From Actinocorallia aurantiaca (GTDB lineage Bacteria > Actinomycetota > Actinomycetes > Streptosporangiales > Streptosporangiaceae), in assembly GCF_039533685.1 (NCBI RefSeq), contig NZ_BAAATZ010000012.1:563947-627946 (forward strand): DNA of 64,000 bases, written 5' to 3'. Below are positions 33,078-41,529 of the stretch, piece after piece (within the stretch, counting starts at the first letter, position 1; each line of letters begins with the position of its first letter). The notes beneath the pieces were generated by a model. That model ran no database searches. It worked only from the letters and a program-made list of their open reading frames with translations, and was not told where the DNA came from. The translations under genes and the position numbers were made by a program.

Positions 33078-33857
33078 TCACGCTTCGGACTGGTAGTCGG
33101 CGGCCTCCAGGGCCTCCACGTACCGCAGGACGGCCAGCTGCGCCACCGAGGGGTGCGCGCCCAGCGCGGCGGCGGGCTCCGCGCCCGCGTCGGCGGCGGC
33201 CTTGGCCAGCTCGCCTCCGTCCACCTCCAGCACGCAGGGGGAGAGCGCCGGGCGATGGGAGCCCATGCCGCGCAGCGACGCGGCGGCGGCGGCGAGCTTC
33301 TGCGGGTCGTCGATCGGCGCGGCCACCACGGGGACGGCAAGCCTGGAGGCCAGCAGAACCGAGGTGATCTCGGCGCTCTCGTCGACGGTGCGGGTGGCGA
33401 GGATGACGCCGTCGGCGGCGGTCACCATGCTCATCATGCGGATGCGGTCGGCCCGGGCCAGGCCCGCCTCGGCCAGCCGCAGGTGCAGCGCCTCCGCCAG
33501 CAGCGGGTGCGGGCCGAGCGCGTCCGACACCAGGACGGGCAGCTCGGCCAGCCCTTGGCGGAGCGGGGTCTCGACCGAGGGGTCGGGGGTCAGCAGCAGC
33601 GGCACGACCACGGCGGCGGGGTCGCCCGCCAGCTGGCCCAGGTCGGCGTCGGCGCCGGTGTACACCGGGATGCCGGGATGGGCGGCGGCGATGATCCTGG
33701 ACAGCTCGCCCATGACCTCGGGCGGCCCGCCGACGAGCACCACGGCGGGTGAGTCGGGCGGAAGTGAGAACGAGCCGCCGCGGTGTCGGCCGCCGCGACG
33801 ACCGGCACGGCGCCGGGTCGGCAGCGCGTCGGGAGTCACATCGGGGAGTTCGGTCAC
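33078..33857 (-). CDS. CbiX/SirB-like chelatase-fold protein lacking the usual catalytic histidines
   Basis: 259 residues from GTG 33857. The order of segments follows sirohydrochlorin chelatase/CbiX: an N-terminal strand and loop (AVVLVGGPPEVMGELSR), VVVPLLLTPDPSVETPLRQG, and LGPHPLLAEALHLRLAEAG. The HGS and second metal-binding His of active CbiX enzymes are replaced by VGG and LTPD here, so chelatase activity is unlikely; a structural or sensing role is more probable. A basic N-terminal stretch (RRRAGRRGGRHRGG) precedes the fold. It ends convergently with ceoC and is divergent from the conservon genes. I cannot give a function. Confidence 0.65.
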   Translation of the reverse strand: MTELPDVTPDALPTRRRAGRRGGRHRGGSFSLPPDSPAVVLVGGPPEVMGELSRIIAAAHPGIPVYTGADADLGQLAGDPAAVVVPLLLTPDPSVETPLRQGLAELPVLVSDALGPHPLLAEALHLRLAEAGLARADRIRMMSMVTAADGVILATRTVDESAEITSVLLASRLAVPVVAAPIDDPQKLAAAAASLRGMGSHRPALSPCVLEVDGGELAKAAADAGAEPAAALGAHPSVAQLAVLRYVEALEAADYQSEA

Positions 33858-34001
33858 GGGGTAAGGGTAGTCCCGTAACGTACTAACTTTGTGCGATATG
33901 CCCGGGGAAGCGTGTCAGATCACCCCCGTAGTAGGCTCCGCACACGTCCCGCCGTTTCACTGTGACCACTCGCCGGAACCCCCCACGGAGGCCTGCCGGG
34001 C

Positions 34002-36347
34002 ATGCGACGTTCGCGCAGCCAGCCGATCAGATCCGCGATCCTCTCACTGCTGGCAGTCCCGCTCACCGCGCTCATCGTGCTGTGGGCGTTCACCGCGTCC
34101 GGTGTCCTGACCCAGGGGCTCGACCTGGCCCGGGCCCGCACGCTCGACGCCGACCTGGTGAACCCCGTCCAGGACCTGGTGATCGCGCTCCAGCACGAGC
34201 GCGAGCTCTCGATGCTCTCGATGGGCGCCCCGACCGGGGTGCGCCCCGGCGAACTGCAGACCTACCGCGAGATCACCAACTCGGCGCGTGAGATCTTCGA
34301 CCGCAACATCGCGGGCCGGAACCTGCGCGGCTCCGTCGACGCGGGCACCCGCGACCGGATGGACCGGCTCGGCCGCGACCTGGGCGGCCTGGCCCTCCTG
34401 CGCTCCCTGGTCGACGGCGGCGGCGCCAAGAACCGCACCGAGGTCTACACCACCTTCCGGTCGCTGATCGACGACGCCTTCGGCGTCCGCCGGGGCGTCC
34501 TCCCCGTGGCCTCGCACCTCGCCAGGGACGCCTCCATGCTCACCTGGCTGAGCATCGCCAGGGAGCAGATCTCCCGCGCCGACGCGATCGTCGCCGGACG
34601 GCTGCCCGCCCCGCTGAACGCCTGGGAGCGCAGGGAGCTGGCCGCGGTGGCCGGCGCCCGTGAGCTCGTCTACGCCGACGTCCTCCCCCAGCTGTCGCCC
34701 GGCCACCGGGACCACTACACCGCGTTCTTCAACGACACCGACTACCAGCGGTTCGTGCAGATGGAGGAACGCCTCGGCCGCGGCTCCGGCGCGCAGACGG
34801 TGTCCCAGCAGGAATGGGACGCCAGCGCGGGCAACGTGCTCAGCGGGCTGCGGGACCTGGAGGAGAACCCGAACGAGGAGATCGCCGCGCAGGAGCGGTC
34901 GGCGTCCTTCGGCATCCTGCTGCGCATCTCGCTGATCGGCGGCATCGGCCTGCTCGCCGTGGTGCTCTCCCTCGTCATCGCCTGGCGGATGGCGCGCAGG
35001 CTGATCCGGGAGAGCCGGGCCCTGGCCGACACCGTCGGCGAGTTCACCCGCGACCAGCTGCCCGTGCTCGCCGGGCTGGTGCGCGACGGACACAAGATCA
35101 CCGATCCCGGCGGCCCCGCCGGCGTGCGGTTCAGCATCACCGAGATCGAGCGCATCTTCCGCTCGTTCACCGCTGCGCGCACGGCCGTCCTGGAGGCCGC
35201 ACAGCACGAGGCCGCCACCGTGGCCTCCGTCCGCGACGTCTTCGTCAACCTGGCCTCCCGCAACCAGGCGCTGCTGCACCGGCAGCTGGCGCTGCTGGAC
35301 CAGATGGAACGCGACTCCGACGACCCCGAGGAACTGGCCCGGCTGTTCCAGCTCGACCACCTCGCCACCCGCATGCGGCGGCACGCCGAGGGCCTGGTCA
35401 TCCTGGCGGGCAAGACCCCCGGCCGCGGCTGGCGCTCCCCCGTCCCGCTCATGGACGTGGTGCGCGGCGCGGCCTCGGAGGTCGAGGAGTACACCCGGGT
35501 CAGGGTGCTGCCCATGCCCCGGGTCGCGGTGGTGGGCCCCGCCGTGGCCGACACCATCCACCTGCTGGCCGACCTCATCGAGAACGCCGTCCAGTACTCG
35601 CCGCCGGACACCCCGATCGAGGTCTCCGGGCAGGGCGTCGCCGCCGGGTACGTGCTGGAGGTCGAGGACCGCGGCCTGGGCCTGCCCGCCGACGTCCTGG
35701 AGGAGCTCAACGAGCGGCTCGCCGCGCCGCCGGACTTCACCCTCGAAGACAGCGCGCGGCTCGGCCTGTTCGTGGTGGCACGGCTGTCCCGGCGGCACGA
35801 CATCAAGGTCTCCCTGCGCGCGTCCCCGTACGGGGGCACCACCGCGGTGGTCTTCCTCCCCAAGAGGATCCTCAGCACGGACCTGCCCGAGGCCGGACCC
35901 GACGAGTCGAAGGACGGAGCCGCGGAGTCCCCGGTGCGCGCCCGCGCCGCGCTGGAGGCCGCGCCCGAGCCCGAGGCCGCGCCCGCCCCCTCCCCGTCCG
36001 AGGCTCCGGCCGCGGCGTCCGCGCTCCGCCCGTCGCCCGTCCTGGTGGAGGAGGCCCCCGCCGAACCCGAGTTCCATCTCGGCCTCCCCCGGCGGCGGCG
36101 CAAGGGCCGGTCGACGTCGAAGCCGACCGCCGGCGGAACGCCCGCCGGGGGAACGCCCTCGCCGCCGAAGCCTTCGCAGAACGGGCTCCCCGGCACCGTG
36201 CCGCCGACCGACGCCGCCGGCGCCGAACGCTCCCCGGAGGACCTGCGCCTGCGCATGTCGGCGATGCAGCGGGGCTGGGAGCGCGGCCGTTCCGAATCAG
36301 CCTCCCTCGCCGACCGACCGTCCCTTCCCTCCGAGGAGCGCCCATGA
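34002..36347 (+). CDS. cvnA: Nitrate/nitrite-sensing-domain histidine kinase-like protein, conservon component A
   Basis: 781 residues. An N-terminal membrane helix (RSAILSLLAVPLTALIVLWA), a long extracellular NIT-type sensor (about 40-300), a second helix (LIGGIGLLAVVLSLVIAW), a HAMP-like stretch, a dimerisation region (NLASRNQALLHRQLALLDQM), and an HATPase domain with N-box LIENAVQYSPP and GLGLP. The C-terminal 170 residues are Pro/Ala-rich and disordered. It heads the four-gene cvnABCD conservon. In Streptomyces these assemble at the membrane like a G-protein-coupled receptor and affect differentiation and antibiotic production. It starts 144 bp from the divergent CbiX-like gene and overlaps cvnB by four bases. 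Confidence 0.9.
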   Translation: MRRSRSQPIRSAILSLLAVPLTALIVLWAFTASGVLTQGLDLARARTLDADLVNPVQDLVIALQHERELSMLSMGAPTGVRPGELQTYREITNSAREIFDRNIAGRNLRGSVDAGTRDRMDRLGRDLGGLALLRSLVDGGGAKNRTEVYTTFRSLIDDAFGVRRGVLPVASHLARDASMLTWLSIAREQISRADAIVAGRLPAPLNAWERRELAAVAGARELVYADVLPQLSPGHRDHYTAFFNDTDYQRFVQMEERLGRGSGAQTVSQQEWDASAGNVLSGLRDLEENPNEEIAAQERSASFGILLRISLIGGIGLLAVVLSLVIAWRMARRLIRESRALADTVGEFTRDQLPVLAGLVRDGHKITDPGGPAGVRFSITEIERIFRSFTAARTAVLEAAQHEAATVASVRDVFVNLASRNQALLHRQLALLDQMERDSDDPEELARLFQLDHLATRMRRHAEGLVILAGKTPGRGWRSPVPLMDVVRGAASEVEEYTRVRVLPMPRVAVVGPAVADTIHLLADLIENAVQYSPPDTPIEVSGQGVAAGYVLEVEDRGLGLPADVLEELNERLAAPPDFTLEDSARLGLFVVARLSRRHDIKVSLRASPYGGTTAVVFLPKRILSTDLPEAGPDESKDGAAESPVRARAALEAAPEPEAAPAPSPSEAPAAASALRPSPVLVEEAPAEPEFHLGLPRRRRKGRSTSKPTAGGTPAGGTPSPPKPSQNGLPGTVPPTDAAGAERSPEDLRLRMSAMQRGWERGRSESASLADRPSLPSEERP

Positions 36348-36742
36348 CCGAACCCGGCGATCTCAACTGGCTGCTCGACAACCTGGTCACCCGGGTGGTC
36401 CAGGTCAGACAGGCGCTCGTCCTGTCGAGCGACGGCCTGGTCATCGGCCAGTCCAAGGGGCTGGCGCGGGACGACGCCGAGCACCTGGCCGCGCTGGCCT
36501 CCGGCTTCCAGAGCCTGGCCCGCAGCACCGGCGAGCAGTTCCAGGGCGGCGCGGTCCGCCAGACGATCGTGGAGATGGACGAGGCCTTCCTCTTCGTCAC
36601 CTCCGCGGGCCAGGGCGCCAACCTGGCGGTCCTGGCCGACTCCAAGGCCGACGTGGGCGTCATCGCCTACGAGATGGCCATGCTGGTCACCCGGGTGGGT
36701 CTTCACCTGTCCGCCCGGCCCCGGACGGCGAGTCAGCAGTGA
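36344..36742 (+). CDS. cvnB: Roadblock/LC7 domain protein, conservon component B
   Basis: 132 residues. ATG 36344 overlaps the cvnA stop (ATGA), with a GGAG site in the end of cvnA. It has a single roadblock/LC7 fold: LNWLLDNLVTRVVQVRQALV, LSSDGLVIGQSKGL, and NLAVLADSKADVGVIAYEMA. In conservons it bridges the sensor kinase and the GTPase and may act on GTP turnover, like MglB on MglA. It overlaps cvnC by four bases. Confidence 0.92.
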   Translation: MTEPGDLNWLLDNLVTRVVQVRQALVLSSDGLVIGQSKGLARDDAEHLAALASGFQSLARSTGEQFQGGAVRQTIVEMDEAFLFVTSAGQGANLAVLADSKADVGVIAYEMAMLVTRVGLHLSARPRTASQQ

Positions 36743-37110
36743 CCGGCCACGAGTGGTTCGACGAGGAGGCGGGGCCGATCGTCCGCCCCTTCACCCTCAC
36801 CGGGGGCCGAACCGAGTCCGGACACCGGTCGGATCTCGATCTGATGACACTCGTGGTGCGCGCTTCCGAACCGGTGTACGGTTCGCTCCTCCTGACCCCG
36901 GAACACGAGGCGATCCTGCACCTCGCCAGCGACCCGTTGACGGTGGCCGAACTGGCCTCCGAACTCGATCTCGCGGTGGGCGTGGTGAAGGTCCTGCTCG
37001 GCGACCTGCTCGCGGACCGGCGTATCACGGTACGCCGTCCCGCGCCGGTGGCACAGTTCCCCAATCCCAGAATCATCGAAGAGGTAATTCATGGACTCCA
37101 GGCCCTCTGA
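36739..37110 (+). CDS. cvnC: DUF742 protein, conservon component C
   Basis: 123 residues from GTG 36739, overlapping the cvnB stop. It is a typical DUF742 protein: IVRPFTLTGGRT near the N-terminus, DLMTLVVRA, then a winged-helix-like half (LTPEHEAILHLASDPLTVAE and LDLAVGVVKVLLGDL) and the ending NPRIIEEVIHGLQAL. The fold suggests a DNA-binding or protein-binding winged helix. Its role in the conservon is not established. It overlaps cvnD by 20 bp. Confidence 0.92.
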   Translation: MTGHEWFDEEAGPIVRPFTLTGGRTESGHRSDLDLMTLVVRASEPVYGSLLLTPEHEAILHLASDPLTVAELASELDLAVGVVKVLLGDLLADRRITVRRPAPVAQFPNPRIIEEVIHGLQAL

Positions 37111-37660
37111 GGCCGAGCTCGCCGTCAAGATCCTGGTGGCGGGCGGGTTCGGCGCGGGGAAGACGACGCTGGTCGGCTCGGTCAGCGAGATGCGTCCTCT
37201 GCGTACCGAGGAACAGCTGACCGAGCGCAGCGTCGGGGTGGACGAGCTCACCGGGGTGGAGCAGAAGCGGACCACCACGGTGGCCATGGACTTCGGCCGG
37301 ATCACCCTGCGGACCGGGCTGGTGCTCTACCTGTTCGGCACTCCCGGGCAGGACCGGTTCTGGTTCATGTGGGACGAGCTCGCCGAGGGAGCGCTCGGCG
37401 CGGTCGTGCTGGTCGACACCCGCCGACTGGCCGACTGCTTCGCCTCGATCGACTACTTCGAGCGGCGCGGCCTGCCGTTCATCATCGGGGTGAACACCTT
37501 CGAGGGCGGCAAGCCCTACACTCCCGACGACATCCGCGTCGCGCTGGACCTCGACCCCGAGATCCCGGTGATCAACTGCGACGCGCGCAGCCGCGAGTCC
37601 ACCCGGCAGGTGCTCATCACCCTGATGGGCCACGTCATGACCGCGATGGCCCGGCGATAG
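37091..37660 (+). CDS. cvnD: Small GTP-binding protein, conservon component D
   Basis: 189 residues. A Ras-like GTPase of the conservon family with P-loop GGFGAGKTT (18-26), switch region with a TTTVAMDFG segment, G3 motif FGTPGQDRF, and VNTFEG in place of a standard NKxD. The ATG lies inside the end of cvnC. It is the last gene of the operon. Many conservons carry a P450 gene next; here a surface protein gene starts 99 bp later. Confidence 0.92.
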   Translation: MDSRPSEAELAVKILVAGGFGAGKTTLVGSVSEMRPLRTEEQLTERSVGVDELTGVEQKRTTTVAMDFGRITLRTGLVLYLFGTPGQDRFWFMWDELAEGALGAVVLVDTRRLADCFASIDYFERRGLPFIIGVNTFEGGKPYTPDDIRVALDLDPEIPVINCDARSRESTRQVLITLMGHVMTAMARR

Positions 37661-37759
37661 CCTTTGCCCGACCTTGACCCCCGAGCCTCCGGAGGAGCTT
37701 AGGAGATCGGCGCCCGGCGGATTACAACGGTTACTCTCAACCATCTCGGGGGACCGTTA

Positions 37760-39019
37760 ATGATCCACAGCTTCAGGCTCAGCGCCGGCGCCGTCACCGT
37801 CTTCTCGGCCCTGGCGATCGCGGGGCTCGCTCCCGGGCTCCCCGCGCCCGCCCACGCCGCCGACGGGCAGCCGGTCCCGGTTCAGCCCCGGTGGCGGCCG
37901 GAGCACCGGCCCAAGCCGCTGGTGAAGCCGGCCAGGCCGGTGAAGGTCGAGAAGAAGGCCCGGAAGAAGAAGCGCAAGGTGAGGGTGCGGCCCGTCGAGG
38001 TCCGCCGGCCGGAGGTCCGGGTGGACGTCGGCGGGCCCGAGGGTCCTCTGGTCCCCGGACGCAGCTACGACTGGCCGTACTCCATCACCAACATGGGCCC
38101 GAGGACCGCCGAGGGCGTCGTCTTCAGGACCCCTGTGCCCGGAGGCCTGGAGTACGTCTCCGGCCAGGGGAACTGCTCGATGCAGGGCCCGTACGTGTTC
38201 TGTTCCGTGGGCGCCCTCGAGCAGCACCAGACCTACACCGGTGTGATCACCACCAAGGTCTCGGAGAGCGTCGCGCCCGCCACCACGGTCCAGGGCAGCG
38301 TCGAGGTGAAATGGACGGGCGGGACGACCACGGGCGCCTTCCCCACCACGTCCGTCTCCCAGGCCTCCGACCTGGTGGTGACCGCCAGCGGCCCGGGGCA
38401 GATCCAGCCGGGCGGGCAGATCACCTACACGTTCACCGTCGAGAACCGCGGCCCCTCCGCGGCGACCGGGGTCACCGTGAGCGCGCCCTCGGCCTCCTCC
38501 CAGACCTCGGTGACCGTGGTGGGCGGCCAGGGGTGCTCCACCCAGGGCCAAGGCGTCGTCTGCACGCTGGGCACCGTGGGGGCGCACGAGACCAGGACCT
38601 TCACCGTAGTCTTCAAGGCGACGCAGAAGGCCACCGCGGGACACGTCTTCACCAGGCGGTTCGAGGTGGTCTCCTCGACTCCCGACCTGCGCCCCGACGA
38701 CAACTACACCGTCGTCCGCCCCAGGATCATCCGGTACGTGCCGACGCAGGACAGGGACGAGTTCCCCGGCCGGCCGCGGCCCCGGCCCATGCCGCACCTG
38801 CCGCGGGAGGAGGCTCCGGCCCCCGCTCCCGCCCCCGAGCGGCCCGTCGCGCAGGCTCCGGCTCCGGCGCCGCGCACCGCCGTCGAGGCGCTGCCCGAGA
38901 CCGGAGGCGACGCCCAGTCGCGGGTGGACCTGGCCCTGGCCCTGCTGGGCACGGGCCTCATCCTGGTCGGGGTGGGAGCGCACCGCAGGCGGGCCTCCTC
39001 AGGGCGTACCCGGGCCTGA
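37760..39019 (+). CDS. DUF11-repeat surface protein with LPETG sortase signal
   Basis: 419 residues. A signal peptide (cleavage near APAHAAD) is followed by a strongly basic stretch with a KKARKKKRKVRVR core at about 75-90, then two DUF11-type beta domains (about 95-205 and 215-320: PYSITNMGPRTAEGV and TYTFTVENRGPSAATGV). A Pro/Ala-rich wall-spanning region follows, and the C-terminus is a textbook sortase signal: LPETGG, hydrophobic helix LALALLGTGLILVGVGA, and a basic tail. LPxTG rather than the LAxTG common in actinomycetes suggests anchoring by a housekeeping-type sortase; no sortase gene is in the window. The basic cluster may bind teichoic acids, polysaccharide or DNA (inference). It stands 99 bp after the conservon. 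Confidence 0.85.
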   Translation: MIHSFRLSAGAVTVFSALAIAGLAPGLPAPAHAADGQPVPVQPRWRPEHRPKPLVKPARPVKVEKKARKKKRKVRVRPVEVRRPEVRVDVGGPEGPLVPGRSYDWPYSITNMGPRTAEGVVFRTPVPGGLEYVSGQGNCSMQGPYVFCSVGALEQHQTYTGVITTKVSESVAPATTVQGSVEVKWTGGTTTGAFPTTSVSQASDLVVTASGPGQIQPGGQITYTFTVENRGPSAATGVTVSAPSASSQTSVTVVGGQGCSTQGQGVVCTLGTVGAHETRTFTVVFKATQKATAGHVFTRRFEVVSSTPDLRPDDNYTVVRPRIIRYVPTQDRDEFPGRPRPRPMPHLPREEAPAPAPAPERPVAQAPAPAPRTAVEALPETGGDAQSRVDLALALLGTGLILVGVGAHRRRASSGRTRA

Positions 39020-39027
39020 ACCCGCCG

Positions 39028-39747
39028 TCACTCGCCGGGCGCCGGACGGGCGCCCGGCTCCCCGTCACCGTCTTCGACGGGGGCCGCGGGAGCGGCGGGC
39101 GGCTCCTGCATCGGGGTCCTCCCCCGGGTCAGCACCCAGACCATCGCCGCGAACGAGGCGAGTTGCAGGGGCCAGCCCAGAGCGATCTTGGCGGTGCCCA
39201 GCCAGCCGACCTGGCCCGCCAGGTACAGCGGGTACTGCACCAGCACGCGCAGCACGCACGGCAGCACCAGCAGCCAGGTCAGCCTGGAGCACAACCGCAC
39301 CACCGCCGGGTTCTCCCGCCAGGCGGTCGGGTCCCCGGTGACCGAGCCGATGATGAACCCGACCACCGGCCAGCGCACGACGATCGAGAAGATCATCGCC
39401 ACCGAGTAGCCGGCGTTGTAGAGGATGCCGGGCAGGAACGCGTCCTCGGCCTTGCCGCTGCGCAGCGCGAAGAACGCGGCGATCCCGATGCCGAACAGGC
39501 TGTTGAGCACGAACTGCGTGGTCGAGCGCTGGGCCAGCCGCACCGCCAGCAGCAGCACCGCCGAGCCGACGCTCAGGCCCACCGCCAGCCTCAGGTCGTG
39601 GGCGAGGAGCCAGGTGAGGGTGAAGGCGACGGTCGGCACCGCGCTCTCCGCCGTCCCCCGCAGCCCGCCGAGGGCCTTGCTCAGCTGGGTGCGGACCGCC
39701 GCCTCGACGGTCTGCCTGGCCTGCTCGTCGGCCGCGGCCTCTGTCAC
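39028..39747 (-). CDS. DUF3159 integral membrane protein (Rv2693c-like)
   Basis: 239 residues from GTG 39747 (VTEAAADEQARQTVEAAVRT). It has about six membrane helices (LTWLLAHDLRLAVGLSVG, FVLNSLFGIGIAAFFAL, VAMIFSIVVRWPVVGFIIG and others) and a Pro-rich C-terminus. The DUF3159 family has no known biochemical activity. Its start overlaps the stop of the upstream OB-fold gene by four bases, the same pair as Rv2694c-Rv2693c, so the two probably act together. It ends 8 bp from the convergent LPETG protein gene. Confidence 0.85.
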   Translation of the reverse strand: MTEAAADEQARQTVEAAVRTQLSKALGGLRGTAESAVPTVAFTLTWLLAHDLRLAVGLSVGSAVLLLAVRLAQRSTTQFVLNSLFGIGIAAFFALRSGKAEDAFLPGILYNAGYSVAMIFSIVVRWPVVGFIIGSVTGDPTAWRENPAVVRLCSRLTWLLVLPCVLRVLVQYPLYLAGQVGWLGTAKIALGWPLQLASFAAMVWVLTRGRTPMQEPPAAPAAPVEDGDGEPGARPAPGE

Positions 39748-40124
39748 GTGGTTCCCCGGAGTTCGTAGCGCGGATTGAAGATGACCTTGCGGCCGTCCTG
39801 CAGGCTCACCAGCCCCTCGGCGCGCAGCCTGCGGCCCGGCTCTATCCCGGCGATGCGTCGGCGGCCCAGCCACACGAGGCTGACCACGTCCGAACCGTCG
39901 TAGAGCTCGGCTTCCAGAGCGGGGGCTCCGCCCCGGGGCCGAAGGGTCACCGTACGTAGCGTACCGGCGACCTGCGCCCTGCGGCGCTCTCCGCACTGGG
40001 CGATCGGCGTCGCCCCTTCAGCGCCCGTGTCCTTCTTGAGCTCCTCCGCCTCGAGCTCGGCGTTGCTGGAGGCGAGGCGGCGCAGGAACCTGCGCAGGCC
40101 GCCCCTCTCAGGCGCTTGGTCCAT
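39744..40124 (-). CDS. OB-fold nucleic-acid-binding domain protein (Rv2694c-like)
   Basis: 126 residues. After an N-terminal charged helix (GGLRRFLRRLASSNAELEAE) comes a single OB fold: AQVAGTLRTVTLRPRGGAPA, LEAELYDGSDVVSLVWLGRR, and IEPGRRLRAEGLVSLQDGRK. It resembles the OB domain of RecG and error-prone DNA polymerase subunits. Co-transcription with the DUF3159 membrane protein is conserved across actinobacteria. The function is unknown. Confidence 0.85.
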   Translation of the reverse strand: MDQAPERGGLRRFLRRLASSNAELEAEELKKDTGAEGATPIAQCGERRRAQVAGTLRTVTLRPRGGAPALEAELYDGSDVVSLVWLGRRRIAGIEPGRRLRAEGLVSLQDGRKVIFNPRYELRGTT

Positions 40125-40188
40125 GAAGCAGAGGCTACGGCATCCAGTCCCTTACCCGGCAGTCCATGCCCATCCAGACACGATCGCC

Positions 40189-41376
40189 TCAAACGGCCTT
40201 CACATCGGGCCGTCCGCGCAGCAGGGCGCCGCCCAGCAGGCAGAGGGCCACCGCCGCCAGCCCGCCGAACGCCGCGCCGGAGAAGGCCGCGCGGTTGCCC
40301 GACGCCTCCTGGAGCCAGCCGGCCAGCGCGGATCCGGCCGAGGTGCCGACCGTCATGAACGCCACGATCCAGGCGAACGCCTCGGTCACGGTGCCGGTGG
40401 GCGCCAGCCCCTCGACCAGCCCGAACACGCAGGCCAGCGTGGGGGCGAGGAAGACCCCCGACAGGTAGGACAGCAGCACCATCGCCGGGATCGACGGGGT
40501 GAGCATGAGCAGGGCGTAGCCGACCGTGAGTCCGGCCAGCAGCGGCGGGATCCTCAGCCCGGGCTCGCCGGGCCAGACCCGGGAGCCGTAGACCAGCCCG
40601 CCGGTGAGCGCGCCCAGCGCGTTGACCGCGATCAGCCAGCCCGCCGCGCCCGGCTCCCCCCTGACCTCGGCGTACGCGGTCATCGCCACGGTGAACGCCC
40701 CGAGGCTCAGCCCGATGAAGCCCAGGGAGGAGGCCAGGACGAGCAGGCCGCGGGAGCGCAGCGCCCCGGCCCAGTGCGCGGCCCTGGCCGCGCCCCGCCA
40801 GTCGCGGGACGGCCGGGACGTGATCACCACGAGCGTCCCGGCCAGGCCCAGGACCGCGGCGACGTACAGGGGCGCGGTGTCGGAGAGCAGCCCCGAGACG
40901 ACGACCAGGACCGGGCCGAGGGTGAAGAGCAGTTCCTGCGCCGCCGCGTCCATGGCGTAGGCGGCCTGCACCTGGGAGGGCCGGTCGAGCACCTCGGGCC
41001 ACAGGGCGCGCAGGCCGGGTTCCAGGGGCGGGGTGAAGAAGCCCGCCAGCGCGACGGTGAGGACCGCCAGCGGCGTGGAGGAGATCCCGACGAGGGCGAA
41101 GAGCACGAAGCCCGCACCGGCCAGCAGAGCGCTGGGAAGAAGGATCTTGGGCTGGCCGAGCCGGTCCATCAGCCGCCCCAGGACGGGCTGCCCGGCTCCG
41201 GCGGCCAGCCCGTGGACCGCGGACAGGGCGCCCGCGAGGACGTAGTCCCCGCCCTCGGCGCGGGTGAACAGCACGATGGCGAGCACCCCCATCCCGTTGG
41301 GCAGGCGGCCCAGCAGTGTTCCGCCCAGGAGCCGCGCGGCCCAGGGGGCGCGCAGCAGGTCCAGGTAGACGCGCAT
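40189..41376 (-). CDS. MFS transporter, LacI-controlled
   Basis: 395 residues from ATG 41376 with GAGGAG 2 bp upstream; longer starts extend into the operator region. There are about 12 helices. The loop motif GRLMDRLGQPKILLP corresponds to the MFS loop 2-3 signature. Substrate unknown; an efflux role is likelier than sugar uptake by general resemblance. It diverges from a LacI-type regulator across 153 bp that contains a perfect palindrome. The pair is inserted between the OB-fold and DUF3710 genes, which are close together in relatives. Confidence 0.85.
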   Translation of the reverse strand: MRVYLDLLRAPWAARLLGGTLLGRLPNGMGVLAIVLFTRAEGGDYVLAGALSAVHGLAAGAGQPVLGRLMDRLGQPKILLPSALLAGAGFVLFALVGISSTPLAVLTVALAGFFTPPLEPGLRALWPEVLDRPSQVQAAYAMDAAAQELLFTLGPVLVVVSGLLSDTAPLYVAAVLGLAGTLVVITSRPSRDWRGAARAAHWAGALRSRGLLVLASSLGFIGLSLGAFTVAMTAYAEVRGEPGAAGWLIAVNALGALTGGLVYGSRVWPGEPGLRIPPLLAGLTVGYALLMLTPSIPAMVLLSYLSGVFLAPTLACVFGLVEGLAPTGTVTEAFAWIVAFMTVGTSAGSALAGWLQEASGNRAAFSGAAFGGLAAVALCLLGGALLRGRPDVKAV

Positions 41377-41416
41377 TTCTCTCCTCGCAGGTGGGGGGCG
41401 TACGGGGGGTGCCGAA

Positions 41417-41430
41417 GTCATACGTATGAC
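41417..41430. promoter_or_regulatory. Candidate LacI-family operator
   Basis: GTCATACGTATGAC is a perfect 14-bp palindrome with a central CG, the usual shape of a LacI/GalR operator. It lies 41 bp upstream of the MFS start. A second half-site GTCATAC occurs near 41478, before the regulator gene. It is probably bound by the divergently encoded regulator. Confidence 0.6.
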
Positions 41431-41529
41431 CTCCGCGGCTACAGGGCTGGTCGGTGTCACCCGGCACCGCCCGGTGCGTCATACTTCGTGTTTCATTGAA
41501 GCTCAGCCTAATCTCAGCTAAGGGGCGTG

